Part shown: piece after piece, positions 36,462 to 45,475 of the stretch
Layout: every line of letters begins with the position of its first letter
How positions within the stretch are numbered: the first letter of the stretch is position 1
Assembly (NCBI RefSeq): GCF_900187445.1
Contig: NZ_FYEB01000005.1
Span: forward strand, 310,001-374,000
Length of the DNA stretch: 64,000 nt
Direction: 5' to 3'
DNA from: Pseudomonas sp. Irchel s3b2
GTDB lineage: Bacteria; Pseudomonadota; Gammaproteobacteria; Pseudomonadales; Pseudomonadaceae
Notes under the pieces: generated by a model
Databases searched by the model: none
Told to the model about the DNA's origin: nothing
Seen by the model: only the letters and a program-made list of their open reading frames with translations
Position numbers and translations under genes: made by a program

Positions 36462-37133
36462 GTGAACCTACCCAAACTCAACGCCCCCGACCTTGGCAAT
36501 ACACCTTCGACCTCGGAAATCATCACCCGTCATCTGCGGGATGCGATCGTTGCCGGGCATTTTGCCGAGGATGAGCCGATTCGCCAGGACGACATTGCCC
36601 GCCAGTTCAACGTCAGCAAGATTCCGGTGCGCGAGGCCCTCAAGCGGCTGGAGGCCGAAGGGCTGGTGATGTTCCAGCGCAATCGCGGGGCGATGGTCAC
36701 GCGGGTGTCCGATGCCGAGCTGGCACAGATGTTCGAAGTGCGGATGTTGCTTGAGGACAAAATACTGCGCCTGGCCATTCCCAACATGACCGAAGAAACC
36801 TTCGCCCGTGCCGAGCGCATCTGTCAGGAGTTCATCGGCGAGGACGACGTGGGCCGCTGGGCCGAGCTCAATTGGGAGCTGCACGCTTGCCTTTACGAGC
36901 CGGCGCAACGACCGTTTCTGGTCAGCCTGATTCGTTCGGTCAACGATAAGCTGGAACGCTACCTGCGCATGCAGATGAGCCTGTCGGCTGGCAAGGAACG
37001 GGCTGATCACGAACACCGTGAGATCCTCGCTGCCTGTCGTGCCGGGGATGTGGATCTGGCGGTGAAGCTGCTGGACGAGCACATTGCCGGGGTCTGCAAG
37101 ACCCTGTTCGAGCACCTGCCTCACGCCCACTGA
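36462..37133 (+). CDS. GntR/FCD-family transcriptional regulator of hydroxyproline genes
   Basis: This 223-residue regulator has an N-terminal winged helix (SEIITRHLRDAIVAGHFAED, DDIARQFNVSKIPVREALKR, LEAEGLVMFQRNRGAMVTRV) and a C-terminal FCD ligand domain with metal/ligand histidines (ELNWELHACLY, ADHEHREILAAC, LDEHIAGV). Start GTG at 36462 gives the usual length; a frame from 36357 adds unlike residues. The likely ligand is a hydroxyproline or pathway intermediate, by context. Its probable operator lies just upstream and in front of the transporter and deaminase genes. Confidence 0.88.
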   Translation: MNLPKLNAPDLGNTPSTSEIITRHLRDAIVAGHFAEDEPIRQDDIARQFNVSKIPVREALKRLEAEGLVMFQRNRGAMVTRVSDAELAQMFEVRMLLEDKILRLAIPNMTEETFARAERICQEFIGEDDVGRWAELNWELHACLYEPAQRPFLVSLIRSVNDKLERYLRMQMSLSAGKERADHEHREILAACRAGDVDLAVKLLDEHIAGVCKTLFEHLPHAH

Positions 37134-37144
37134 CTACTAGAATG

Positions 37145-37170
37145 CTGTGCTGATTTCGTCATCAGCACAG
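37145..37170 (+). terminator. hairpin after gntR
   Basis: A 10-bp stem (CTGTGCTGAT / ATCAGCACAG) with loop TTCGTC sits 11 bases after the gntR stop. There is no T-run, so partial termination or RNA stabilisation is more likely than a full stop. Confidence 0.5.
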
Positions 37171-37246
37171 GATAAATCCATCAAGCCGACACCCCGCCGC
37201 ACAGGCCACTCTTTCGTTCACTCAACCGAACGGACGTGGCCCTCCC

Positions 37247-38179
37247 ATGAAACGCATCACCGTGATCGACTCCCATACCGGCGGCGAACCGACTCGCTTG
37301 GTGACCGCCGGTTTTCCTGACCTGGGCACCGGCAGCATGGCCGAACGCCGTAAGCTGCTCGCCGAACATCACGATCAATGGCGCGCCGCTTGTGTGCTGG
37401 AACCCCGTGGCAGCGACGTGCTGGTGGGCGCCCTGCTTTGTACGCCGGTGGACCCGAGTGCCTGTGCCGGGGTGATTTTCTTCAACAACACCGGTTACCT
37501 GGGCATGTGCGGCCACGGCACTATTGGCCTGGTGGCGTCGTTGGCGCATCTGGGCAAGATCAGCCCCGGCGTGCATCGCATCGAGACGCCGGTGGGTACG
37601 GTGCAGGCGACCCTGCACGAAGACCATTCGGTGAGCGTGCGCAACGTGCCGGCCTACCGTTACCGCAAGGCGTTGGTGTTGCAGGTACCAGATGTCGGCC
37701 CGGTGGTCGGCGATATCGCCTGGGGCGGCAACTGGTTTTTCCTGATCGCCGAGCATGGCCTGCGGGTGGCCGGCGACAACCTCGACGCGCTGACCGCTTA
37801 TACCTACGCCGTGCAACAGGCGCTGGAGGCCCAGGGTATTCGTGGCGAAGACGGCGGGTTGATCGACCATGTCGAGCTGTTCGCCAATGACGATCACGCC
37901 GACAGCCGCAACTTTGTCCTCTGCCCCGGCAAGGCCTATGACCGCTCACCGTGCGGCACCGGCACCAGTGCCAAACTGGCGTGCCTGGCAGCGGACGACA
38001 AACTGCAACCGGGACAGATCTGGCGCCAGGCCAGTGTCATCGGCAGCGAGTTCGAAGGCTCTTACGAATGGCAGGGCGAGCGCGTTATACCGACCATTCG
38101 CGGCCGTGCCTTTATCAGCGCCGAAGCCAGTTTGATCATCGAACAGGATGACCCGTTCGCCTGGGGCATTCGTCCATGA
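37247..38179 (+). CDS. lhpA: 4-hydroxyproline 2-epimerase
   Basis: This enzyme converts trans-4-hydroxy-L-proline to cis-4-hydroxy-D-proline, the first step of the pathway. The 310-residue protein belongs to the proline racemase family and keeps both catalytic cysteines: Cys88 in LGMCGHGT and Cys236 in [11 protein letters not shown]. The start region is [16 protein letters not shown], typical for epimerases. It leads a tight operon with the three dehydrogenase subunits; its stop overlaps the next start as ATGA. Confidence 0.95.
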   Translation: MKRITVIDSHTGGEPTRLVTAGFPDLGTGSMAERRKLLAEHHDQWRAACVLEPRGSDVLVGALLCTPVDPSACAGVIFFNNTGYLGMCGHGTIGLVASLAHLGKISPGVHRIETPVGTVQATLHEDHSVSVRNVPAYRYRKALVLQVPDVGPVVGDIAWGGNWFFLIAEHGLRVAGDNLDALTAYTYAVQQALEAQGIRGEDGGLIDHVELFANDDHADSRNFVLCPGKAYDRSPCGTGTSAKLACLAADDKLQPGQIWRQASVIGSEFEGSYEWQGERVIPTIRGRAFISAEASLIIEQDDPFAWGIRP

Positions 38180-39291
38180 ACGAGGGCCTTGTGGCCGATG
38201 TGATCGTGATCGGCGCCGGCATCATCGGTGCCGCCTGTGCCCAGGCGCTGGCCCGTCGTGACTTGCAGGTGCTGGTGCTGGACGCCGGCCTGCACGGTGC
38301 GACGGCGGCGGGCATGGGTCACTTGCTGGTGCTCGACGACAACCCGGCCGAACTGGCCCTGAGTCAATATTCCCTGCAACGTTGGCGCGAATTGGCGCCG
38401 GACCTGCCCGACGGCTGCGCCTACCGCAACAACGGCACGCTGTGGCTGGCGGCCAACGCCGAGGAAATGGCGGTCGCCCATAGCAAATACCTGAACCTGA
38501 AAGCCCAGGGCGTGGCGTGCGAATTGGTCGGCGCCAGTGCTTTGCGCCAGCGTGAGCCGGAACTGCGTGAGGGGCTGGAAGGCGGTTTATTGATCAATGG
38601 TGACGGCATTCTTTATGCGCCGGCGACGGCCCGCTGGATGCTCGACACACCGAACATTCGTCAACGTCGGGCGCGGGTCAGCGCGGTCGATGGCAACCGT
38701 GTCTGCCTCGATGACGGTCGTTGGTTGAGTGCCGACGCGGTGGTGTTGGCCAACGGTATTCAGGCCAACGAACTGTGCCCGGAGTTGCCCATCGAGCCGA
38801 AAAAAGGTCACCTGCTGATTACCGATCGCTACCCCCGCACCGTCACCCACACCTTGGTGGAACTGGGTTACGTCACCAGCGCCCACAACGCCACGGGGCC
38901 GTCGACCGCCTGCAATATTCAGCCGCGCCCCACTGGGCAATTGTTCATCGGTGCCTCGCGCCAATTCGGCACCACCGACCCGCAGGTCGAAGGGTGGATG
39001 CTGGCGAAAATGCTCAAGCGCGCCGCCGAGTACATGCCGGGGCTGGCCCGACTCAACGGCATCCGCGCCTGGACCGGCTTTCGCGCCGCCAGCCCCGACG
39101 GCCTGCCGCTGGTTGGCCAACACCCGCAGCGCCAGGGCTTGTGGCTGGCCGTTGGTCATGAAGGGTTGGGCGTCACCACGGCCCCCGGCACGGCCGACTT
39201 GCTGGTGGCGCAACTGTTCAACGAAACCCCGCCACTGGCCGCACAACCCTATCTGCCCCAGCGTTTCCTCGGAGAACCTGCCTATGCCTGA
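38176..39291 (+). CDS. D-hydroxyproline dehydrogenase, FAD-dependent (DAO-type) subunit
   Basis: This 371-residue flavoprotein is a D-amino-acid oxidase-like subunit. It has the FAD-binding motif [17 protein letters not shown] with a following acidic residue, and the C-terminal GLPLVGQHP…[13 protein letters not shown] stretch that contacts FAD. It oxidises cis-4-hydroxy-D-proline to 1-pyrroline-4-hydroxy-2-carboxylate together with the two following gene products, by analogy with the HcnABC/opine-oxidase-like heteromers. It overlaps the neighbours at both ends (ATGA before, 8 bases after). Confidence 0.9.
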   Translation: MNEGLVADVIVIGAGIIGAACAQALARRDLQVLVLDAGLHGATAAGMGHLLVLDDNPAELALSQYSLQRWRELAPDLPDGCAYRNNGTLWLAANAEEMAVAHSKYLNLKAQGVACELVGASALRQREPELREGLEGGLLINGDGILYAPATARWMLDTPNIRQRRARVSAVDGNRVCLDDGRWLSADAVVLANGIQANELCPELPIEPKKGHLLITDRYPRTVTHTLVELGYVTSAHNATGPSTACNIQPRPTGQLFIGASRQFGTTDPQVEGWMLAKMLKRAAEYMPGLARLNGIRAWTGFRAASPDGLPLVGQHPQRQGLWLAVGHEGLGVTTAPGTADLLVAQLFNETPPLAAQPYLPQRFLGEPAYA

Positions 39292-39520
39292 ATTGCTGCT
39301 GGACGGTCGCGCTTTGAAGGTAGCCGAGGGCACCAGCGTCGCCGCTGCCTTGGCGTTGGGCAGCGACGGCAGCACGCGCACGTCGGTCAGTGGTCAGCGA
39401 CGCGCACCGCTGTGCGGCATGGGCATCTGCCAGGAATGCCGGGTGACCATCGACGGCCGGCGACGCCTCGCTTGCCAAACCCTGTGCCGAGACGGCATGC
39501 AGGTGGAGACACGCCCATGA
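39284..39520 (+). CDS. D-hydroxyproline dehydrogenase, small [2Fe-2S] subunit
   Basis: This 78-residue protein is an HcnA-like ferredoxin subunit. Cysteines in LCGMGICQECRVTIDG and LACQTLC match the CxxxxCxxC…C plant-type [2Fe-2S] pattern. Start ATG 39284 overlaps the preceding gene by 8 bases; its stop overlaps the next gene as ATGA. It passes electrons between the two flavoprotein subunits. Confidence 0.88.
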   Translation: MPELLLDGRALKVAEGTSVAAALALGSDGSTRTSVSGQRRAPLCGMGICQECRVTIDGRRRLACQTLCRDGMQVETRP

Positions 39521-40773
39521 ACGTATACGCTGATCTGCTGATCATCGGTGCCGGCCCCGCTGGCATGGCCGCCGCGCTTGCCGCCGCACCTAGCGGCGCA
39601 CGCATCGTCATGCTCGATGACAACCCGCTGCCAGGCGGACAAATCTGGCGTGACGGCCCGCAAGCCAACGTACCTGATCAGGCCCGTCGACTGCGTGAGC
39701 GTTTGCAGGCTTGCAGCAACATCCGTCATCACGCTGGCACCCGGGTGATCGCCAGTCCCGGTCCGAAACAACTGTTGGTCGAAGATGATGACGACGGCTG
39801 GTTGATCAGCTACGACAAACTGATTCTGTGCACCGGCGCCCGCGAGTTGCTGCTGCCCTTCCCCGGCTGGACGTTGCCGGGCGTGACCGGGGCCGGTGGC
39901 TTGCAGGCGCTGATCAAGGCGGGTGTGCCGGTGCAGGGTGAGCGCGTGGTGATCGCCGGCAGCGGCCCGCTATTGCTGGCGAGTGCCGCCACCGCGAAAA
40001 AACATGGCGCCCAGGTACAACGCATCGCCGAGCAAGCCTCGCGCATCGCCGTCGCTGGTTTCGCCGCGCAACTGCCGCGCTGGCCCGCCAAATGGTTGCA
40101 ATCATTCAGCTTGTTCGACCGCCATTACCGCACCGCAACTCATGTGCTGGCCGCCCTTGGCATTGACCGATTGGAAGGTGTGCGCCTGCAACAGCAAGGC
40201 AAAGTCGTTGAGCTGGAATGTGATCGACTGGCCTGTGGCTTCGGCTTGATTCCGAACATTCAATTGGGCCAGGCACTGGGTTACGCCATCGAAGGTCAGG
40301 CGTTGGCGGTGGATGCCTGGCAGGCCAGCAGCCGTGCCGATCATTATGCGGCAGGCGAATGCACCGGGTTTGGTGGCAGTGAACTGGCGTTGGTCGAAGG
40401 TGCAATTGCTGGCCACGCGGCGGTCGGCAACCTTGAAGCGGCCCGCCAGTTGTGGCCACGCCGGGCACGCTGGCAGGGTTTTGCCAAGGCACTGAATCAG
40501 GCATTCGCCCTCGATCCACAACTCAAATCTTTGGCCCGATCCGACACCCTGGTTTGCCGCTGCGAAGACGTGCCCTACGCCGCATTGGCCGGGCACACTG
40601 ACTGGCGCGAAGCCAAGCTGGCCAGTCGCTGCGGCATGGGTGCCTGTCAGGGTCGAGTGTGTGGTGGTGCAGTGCAGCACTTGTTCGGCTGGCAACCTTC
40701 GGCACCCCGCCCACCCTTCAGTCCGGCGCGAATCGAGACCTTGATGTGCCTGGACGACACCCCTCCGACCTGA
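39517..40773 (+). CDS. D-hydroxyproline dehydrogenase, NAD(P)/FAD-type subunit with BFD cluster
   Basis: This 418-residue HcnB-like subunit has an N-terminal FAD motif (LLIIGAGPAGMAAALAAA), a second nucleotide site (RVVIAGSGPLLLASAATA) and a C-terminal BFD-like [2Fe-2S] segment with cysteines in DTLVCRCEDV and SRCGMGACQGRVCG. The start ATG 39517 sits in an ATGA overlap; a frame beginning at 39412 is internal to the small subunit gene and was rejected. It is the third part of the heteromeric dehydrogenase. Confidence 0.92.
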   Translation: MNVYADLLIIGAGPAGMAAALAAAPSGARIVMLDDNPLPGGQIWRDGPQANVPDQARRLRERLQACSNIRHHAGTRVIASPGPKQLLVEDDDDGWLISYDKLILCTGARELLLPFPGWTLPGVTGAGGLQALIKAGVPVQGERVVIAGSGPLLLASAATAKKHGAQVQRIAEQASRIAVAGFAAQLPRWPAKWLQSFSLFDRHYRTATHVLAALGIDRLEGVRLQQQGKVVELECDRLACGFGLIPNIQLGQALGYAIEGQALAVDAWQASSRADHYAAGECTGFGGSELALVEGAIAGHAAVGNLEAARQLWPRRARWQGFAKALNQAFALDPQLKSLARSDTLVCRCEDVPYAALAGHTDWREAKLASRCGMGACQGRVCGGAVQHLFGWQPSAPRPPFSPARIETLMCLDDTPPT

Positions 40774-40844
40774 TTCCCCCTCGGGGGTTTCGGCCACGCT
40801 GCCGAGCCTCTATGATCCTGGGGTCGCCATCAGACCCCAGCGCC

Positions 40845-41594
40845 ATGTATCCCTCGCTCAGCACCTTCAAACCCTGCGACCTGCCAACGCTGCTCAACAG
40901 TCTGCAGCCGATCGCGCCGCTGCTCGATACCCTGGCGGATGTGGTGTTTTTCATAAAGGACCGCGAAGCCCGCTACGCCTTCGTCAACCAGACCCTGGCC
41001 CGGCGTTGCGGTTTCAAGCATCGCGAGGAACTGCTGGGGCTCACCGCCGAAATGGTCTTCCCGGAACGCTTCGGCCCGCTGTACACCGAACAGGATCGAC
41101 GGGTACTGTCCAGCGGCCGCGAACTGTCCGACCAACTGGAACTGCATTTGTACTACGGCAACCAGCCGATCTGGTGCCTGACCCACAAAATCGCTCTGAA
41201 GGATGAGCAAGGTCGAATCGTTGGCCTGGCCGGAATCTCCCGCGACCTGCAATCGCCACAGTCCAACCATCCCGCATTCCAGAAACTCGCCGCCGTGGAT
41301 GCGCACATCCGCAGCCACTTCGCCCGCCCCATCAGCCTCGCCGAACTGACCACCATCGCCGGCTATTCCGTGGCGCAACTGGAGCGACACTGCAAACGGG
41401 TTTTCCAGCTCACCCCACGACAGATGATTCACAAGGCGCGCCTGGAAGAGGGTTCGCGGCTGTTACTGCACACCGAGTTGCCCATCACCGAGATCGCCTT
41501 GCGTTGCGGCTATACCGATCACAGTGCGTTTAGCCGGCAGTTCCGGGCGTTGACTAGTTTGTCACCGAGCCAGTTTCGGGATAATCAGCGTTAA
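40845..41594 (+). CDS. AraC-family regulator with PAS domain (LhpR-like)
   Basis: This 249-residue regulator has a PAS sensory domain (about residues 20-125; LDTLADVVFFIKDREARYAF, CGFKHREELLGLTAEMVFPE) and a C-terminal AraC helix-turn-helix pair (ISLAELTTIAGYSVAQLERH, ITEIALRCGYTDHSAFSRQF). Start ATG 40845 is chosen because the PAS region starts shortly after; ATG 40812 would add 11 residues and is possible. It follows the dehydrogenase genes by 71 bases. In P. aeruginosa a related AraC protein activates hydroxyproline genes, so the window appears to have two regulators for this pathway. Confidence 0.85.
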   Translation: MYPSLSTFKPCDLPTLLNSLQPIAPLLDTLADVVFFIKDREARYAFVNQTLARRCGFKHREELLGLTAEMVFPERFGPLYTEQDRRVLSSGRELSDQLELHLYYGNQPIWCLTHKIALKDEQGRIVGLAGISRDLQSPQSNHPAFQKLAAVDAHIRSHFARPISLAELTTIAGYSVAQLERHCKRVFQLTPRQMIHKARLEEGSRLLLHTELPITEIALRCGYTDHSAFSRQFRALTSLSPSQFRDNQR

Positions 41595-41595
41595 G

Positions 41596-41710
41596 GATCG
41601 TTCCCACGCTCTGCGTGGGAATGCCTCAACGGACGCTCCGCGTTCGGCTTTAGGGAGTGGGACGCGGAGCGTCCCAGGCTGCATTCCCACGCAGAGCGTG
41701 GGAACGATCA
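41596..41710. repeat. 115-bp palindromic repeat, copy A
   Basis: The element begins GATCGTTCCCACGCTCTGCG and ends with the complement of the same, with smaller inner palindromes (GGACGCTCCGCG…). Its reverse complement is nearly identical to copy B at 42494-42605. Confidence 0.85.
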
Positions 41711-42123
41711 GTACCGCGGTCGAACACAATCCCCTGTAGGAGCTGCCGAAGGCTGCGGTCTTTTGATCTTAAACGGTGATGTTTAATCGACATCTCCAGA
41801 CACTCACCCAGGCTACACATCCTTGCGCCGCTGCCTACGACTACGCCAGAATCCGCCGGCTTGTGCGCCTTGAGGCCGGGCTCTATCGTTTCCGGGTCGC
41901 TGACGAATCAGCGATCGGATTTGACCGTCCGAATCAATCAAGGCGCGCCAGCGTCCAGACCAAATTCAGGCATTGTCTGAAATATCGTGTCGCGGTGGCT
42001 GTGCGTGGGACACCTTCGGGTGTGCCGGATTCCTTGATGTCCGGTCGGTCAACCCGCGTACAGCTGCCACCTTGTTCGTTTGACCGCGAACGGCGGTAGC
42101 TCCAGCCATCAAGGAGCTTCACC
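41711..42123 (+). other. long, probably structured leader of the DUF6124 gene
   Basis: This 413-bp stretch has no convincing gene. Near its end several hairpins can be drawn: a CACC-TTCG-GGTG tetraloop stem (about 42010-42023), CCGGA/TCCGG (42025-42029 with 42040-42044) and GGTCAA…TTGACC. It ends with AAGGAG before ATG 42124. A cis-acting RNA is plausible. Open frames of about 70-107 codons on both strands (41776-42099, 41934-42143) have no recognisable content. Confidence 0.4.
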
Positions 42124-42483
42124 ATGTTCAAACCAACACCCAACCCACCGGAAACCGATCCAACATCCCCCTACGAATCCCTCGATTCCAAAAAGCTCAA
42201 CGAAGCCGCCGACCGCGCCCTCGACCACTACCTCAAGCCGTCCATCCCCAAAGACACCAAGCGCAAACCCAGCACCATTTACCATGTGGGTGCAAAGGTC
42301 GATAACGAAACCCTACTGGTCAACGCCTGCGAAACCCTAGCGTCAGCGAGCATGATGCTCAGTGAGTTCGCCGGATTGATGGACATGCCACATCGCAACA
42401 TGATGTTGGGCATTCAACAGGTGGTCATGCTTGGGGAGTTAGCAGTGAATCGGGTGCTGGATAATCTCGATCCACAAGGCTAA
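42124..42483 (+). CDS. DUF6124 family protein
   Basis: This 119-residue cytoplasmic protein belongs to a Pseudomonas-restricted family of unknown function. It has a Pro/Thr-rich start, LNEAADRALDHYLKP, the basic linker KDTKRKPSTIYHV and the well-conserved helical core CETLASASMMLSEFAGLMDM followed by RNMMLGIQQVVMLGELAVN. No catalytic residues or membrane segments are seen. It is a single gene enclosed by two inverted repeat copies, unrelated to hydroxyproline metabolism. Confidence 0.8.
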   Translation: MFKPTPNPPETDPTSPYESLDSKKLNEAADRALDHYLKPSIPKDTKRKPSTIYHVGAKVDNETLLVNACETLASASMMLSEFAGLMDMPHRNMMLGIQQVVMLGELAVNRVLDNLDPQG

Positions 42484-42493
42484 CAGACACACT

Positions 42494-42605
42494 GATCGTT
42501 CCCACGCTCTGCGTGGGAATGCAGCCCGGGACGCTCCGCGTCCCTTCCAGAGCCGAACGCAGAGCGTCCGTTGAGGCATTCCCACGCGGAGCGTGGGAAC
42601 GATCA
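42494..42605. repeat. 112-bp palindromic repeat, copy B (inverted relative to copy A)
   Basis: The reverse complement aligns with copy A almost end to end (…GGGAATGCCTCAACGGACGC…). Together the copies enclose the DUF6124 gene and its leader. Confidence 0.85.
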
Positions 42606-42806
42606 ATCGCAAGCTCCCACGCCTGCCGGTGTTCCTTAAAGGGGCGCCCCGCACAATATTGCTCCCATCTGTAACACCTGCCGTTGCGGGCCCAAACCTT
42701 CACAGCATCCTTGCCCTCCAGTTGCTCCACTACAACACCTCTACTTCAAGGGCTGACGATTAATTCGCGCTTGCGCCTGGAAATGGGCACGTTGATTGCT
42801 ATTGTT
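42606..42806. other. upstream region of the hydroxyproline transporter operon
   Basis: No gene is seen. The transporter promoter should lie here or overlap the operator that follows. Confidence 0.3.
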
Positions 42807-42839
42807 AATATCGTATACGAAATCCCCAATACGATATCC
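42807..42839 (+). promoter_or_regulatory. GntR operator (copy 1) with extended inverted repeat
   Basis: AATATCGTATACGAAAT at 42807-42823 is identical to the site at 48748. The near-palindrome core is TCGTATACGA. A 9-bp inverted pair, ATATCGTAT and ATACGATAT, spans 42808-42839. It lies 28-60 bases before the substrate-binding-protein start. Confidence 0.75.
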
Positions 42840-42867
42840 AACAGCACTTCACATCAACGAGGCCTCT

Positions 42868-43686
42868 ATGAAAAACCCCGCATTTGCCGTAGCCCTCAGC
42901 GCTGTTCTCAGTACCTCCTTTATCGCCACCGCTCAGGCAGACAAGCTCGACGACATCATCGGTTCGGGCAAGCTACGTTGCGCCGTGACCCTGGACTTCC
43001 CGCCCATGGGTTTTCGCGATGCGGGCAACAACCCGGCCGGTTTCGACGTGGACTACTGCCATGACCTGGCGAAAATCCTCGGAGTTGAGGCGGAAGTAGT
43101 CGAGACGCCATTCCCGGACCGCATTCCGGCGCTGGTCTCCGGTCGGGCCGACGTGATCGTCGCCTCCACTTCCGACACCCTCGAACGGGCCAAGACCGTC
43201 GGCCTCACCGTGCCCTACTTTGCCTTCCAGATGGTGGTGCTGACTCGCGACGACACCGGCATCAACAGCTTCGATGACATCAAGGGCAAACCCGTGGGCA
43301 ACACCAGCGGCACCTATGAGGCCATCGCCCTGGAGAAAGACGTGAAGAAATGGGGCACCGGCACCTTCCGCGCCTATCAGTCGCAAAACGACACGCTGTT
43401 GGCGGTCGCCCAAGGTCACATCGACGCCACTGTGGTCACCAACACTGTGGCCGCCGCCACGCTCAAATCGGGCAAATACAAGAACCTGAAAGTCGCCGGT
43501 AACGCCCCGTACGTGATCGACTACGTGTCCCTCGGAGCCAAACGCAACGAGTACGGTCTGCTCCGGTATCTGGACCTGTTCGTGAACCAGCAAGTGCGAA
43601 CAGGCCGTTACAACGAGCTGTTCACCAAATGGGTCGGCACCGAGATTTCACCCACCGACCTGACCGTGCCAAAGGTCTATTACTGA
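42868..43686 (+). CDS. ABC transporter substrate-binding protein (hydroxyproline-type)
   Basis: This 272-residue periplasmic binding protein (SBP_bac_3 family) has a signal peptide (FAVALSAVLSTSFIATAQA), then KLRCAVTLDFPPMGFRDAGN, FDVDYCHDLAKILGVEAEVV, RADVIVASTSDTLERAKTVG and GHIDATVVTNTV, the usual polar amino-acid binding fold. Start ATG 42868; the frame from 42796 adds residues that spoil the signal. Operon with the dehydratase and three transporter genes. Substrate inferred from context as hydroxyproline. Confidence 0.88.
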   Translation: MKNPAFAVALSAVLSTSFIATAQADKLDDIIGSGKLRCAVTLDFPPMGFRDAGNNPAGFDVDYCHDLAKILGVEAEVVETPFPDRIPALVSGRADVIVASTSDTLERAKTVGLTVPYFAFQMVVLTRDDTGINSFDDIKGKPVGNTSGTYEAIALEKDVKKWGTGTFRAYQSQNDTLLAVAQGHIDATVVTNTVAAATLKSGKYKNLKVAGNAPYVIDYVSLGAKRNEYGLLRYLDLFVNQQVRTGRYNELFTKWVGTEISPTDLTVPKVYY

Positions 43687-43687
43687 G

Positions 43688-45475
43688 ATGTCCGGCATGC
43701 CTGGGTCAATTTCTCTGACCGGTCGCAGCCTGGTCGCGGGCGCCGCCCAAGGCGCCCTACTGTTCGCCGATGTGGGCTTGAGTTTCTGGGGCGGGGTCGA
43801 TCCGTATAGCGGCGAGATCATTGACCGTCACCACCCCCTCAGCGGCGAATACCTGGCCGGCCGTGTGCTGGCCATTCCCAGCGGTCGCGGCTCGTGCACC
43901 GGCAGTAGCGTGTTGATGGAACTGATCAGCAACGGTCACGCACCGGCCGCACTGGTGCTGGCCGAGCCCGATGAGATCCTGACCCTGGGCGTGCTCGTGG
44001 CACAGACCATTTTCGAGCGTTCCCTGCCGGTGCTGTGCATCGGCCGGGAGGCCTTCGCCGCTCTGCGCGGCAAGGCCTTCGCTCGGGTCGAGGACACAAC
44101 GCTAAGCCTGTTCGAGCACCTGCCGGGCGATGCCTGGCAGGCACTCGACAGCCCTTTGCCGAGCACCGATATCGGCACCGCGATCGAACTCACCGAACAC
44201 GACCAAGCGCTGCTCGACGGCCAGCATGGCAAGGCCGCGCAGGTGGCGATGCAGATCGTCCTGCGCATGGCCGAACTGCAAGGTGCCCGCCATCTTGTGG
44301 ATATCACCCAAGCGCACATTGACGGCTGCATCTACACCGGACCTGCGAGCCTGCGTTTTGCCCAACAGCTGGTGCAATGGGGAGCAACAGTGCGGGTGCC
44401 CACCACCCTCAATTCGATTTCCGTGGACCAGCGCCGCTGGCGCGAGCTGGGCATCGACCCGACCCTCGGTGAACCGGCCAGTGCCTTGGGCGATGCTTAT
44501 ATGGCGATGGGTGCACAGCTGAGTTTCACCTGCGCGCCTTACCTGCTCGACAGCGCGCCGAAGGCCGGCGAGCAGATCGTCTGGGCCGAATCCAACGCGG
44601 TGGTCTACGCCAACAGCGTGCTCGGCGCACGCACCTTGAAGTACCCGGACTATCTGGATATCTGCATCGCGTTGACCGGTCGCGCCCCGTTGATCGGCTG
44701 CCATTTGGACGCGCAACGCAAGGCCCGACTGCAGATCGAGTTACCCGCCCTGGGTGAACTGGACGACGCCTTCTACCCGCTGCTCGGTTACCACATTGGC
44801 GCACTGGCTGGCAGCCGAATTTCACTGGTTCGCGGGTTGGAAAACCGCCAGCCAAGCCTGGACGACCTCAAAGCTTTCGGCGCGGCATTTGCCACCACGT
44901 CCGCCGCGCCCTTGTTCCATATCGCCGGAGTAACTCCGGAGGCCATCGACCCGTCGCGGGTGCTGGAAGTGGATGTATCCATACCCGTGGAAAAAATCCG
45001 CCTGATCGACCTATTGGTCAGTTGGCGCGAGCTCAACAGTGCCCGCGACAACCGGGTGGATGTGGTGTCGCTGGGCAATCCGCATTTCTCCCTCAGCGAG
45101 TTTGCCCACCTCGCGCGGTTGTGTCTCGGTCGGCACAAACACCCTGACGTGGTCCTCGCCATTACCTGCGGCCGCGCTGTGCTGGAGCAGGCTCGCGAAG
45201 CCGGGCATATCGCCGTGATCGAAGCTTTCGGCGCGACCCTGGTCACCGATACCTGCTGGTGCATGCTCGGCGAACCGGTGATCCCGCTAGCCGCGAAAAC
45301 CTTGATGACCAACTCCGGCAAGTACGCCCATTACGCACCGGGCCTGGTGGGCCGCAAAGTGCATTTCGCCAGCATCAAAGAATGCGTCGATGCCGCCTGC
45401 AATGCCATCGCCAGCGGGCGCCTGCCGACGTGGCTACAACCTGCCGCCCAACTGGAGAGCCCTGCGCATGTTTGA
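43688..45475 (+). CDS. aconitase X-type cis-3-hydroxy-L-proline dehydratase
   Basis: Aconitase X (AcnX) proteins of this type dehydrate cis-3-hydroxy-L-proline to 1-pyrroline-2-carboxylate. The 595-residue chain fuses the small swivel domain (about 1-135; AGRVLAIPSGRGSCTGSSVL, ALVLAEPDEILTLGVLVA) to the large catalytic domain (LVDITQAHIDGCIYTGPASL, SAVLGARTL-like EsNAVVYANSVLGARTLKYP, TDTCWCMLGEPVIPL). In other organisms the two are separate chains. Cysteines for an Fe-S centre (TCWCML and others) are present. Starts 1 base after the binding-protein stop; ends overlapping the permease start by 8 bases. Product would be reduced to proline by the Ldh-type enzyme at 53023. Confidence 0.85.
   Translation: MSGMPGSISLTGRSLVAGAAQGALLFADVGLSFWGGVDPYSGEIIDRHHPLSGEYLAGRVLAIPSGRGSCTGSSVLMELISNGHAPAALVLAEPDEILTLGVLVAQTIFERSLPVLCIGREAFAALRGKAFARVEDTTLSLFEHLPGDAWQALDSPLPSTDIGTAIELTEHDQALLDGQHGKAAQVAMQIVLRMAELQGARHLVDITQAHIDGCIYTGPASLRFAQQLVQWGATVRVPTTLNSISVDQRRWRELGIDPTLGEPASALGDAYMAMGAQLSFTCAPYLLDSAPKAGEQIVWAESNAVVYANSVLGARTLKYPDYLDICIALTGRAPLIGCHLDAQRKARLQIELPALGELDDAFYPLLGYHIGALAGSRISLVRGLENRQPSLDDLKAFGAAFATTSAAPLFHIAGVTPEAIDPSRVLEVDVSIPVEKIRLIDLLVSWRELNSARDNRVDVVSLGNPHFSLSEFAHLARLCLGRHKHPDVVLAITCGRAVLEQAREAGHIAVIEAFGATLVTDTCWCMLGEPVIPLAAKTLMTNSGKYAHYAPGLVGRKVHFASIKECVDAACNAIASGRLPTWLQPAAQLESPAHV

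Noticed and set aside
42090..42099. GGCGGTAGCT on the plus strand, similar to an ops core
   Set aside because: It lacks the GTG end of the ops core and precedes a single short gene, so RfaH control has no support.
41776..42143. Frames of 107 and 69 codons over the DUF6124 leader
   Set aside because: Overlapping on opposite strands without homology or ribosome sites; an untranslated leader explains the region better.
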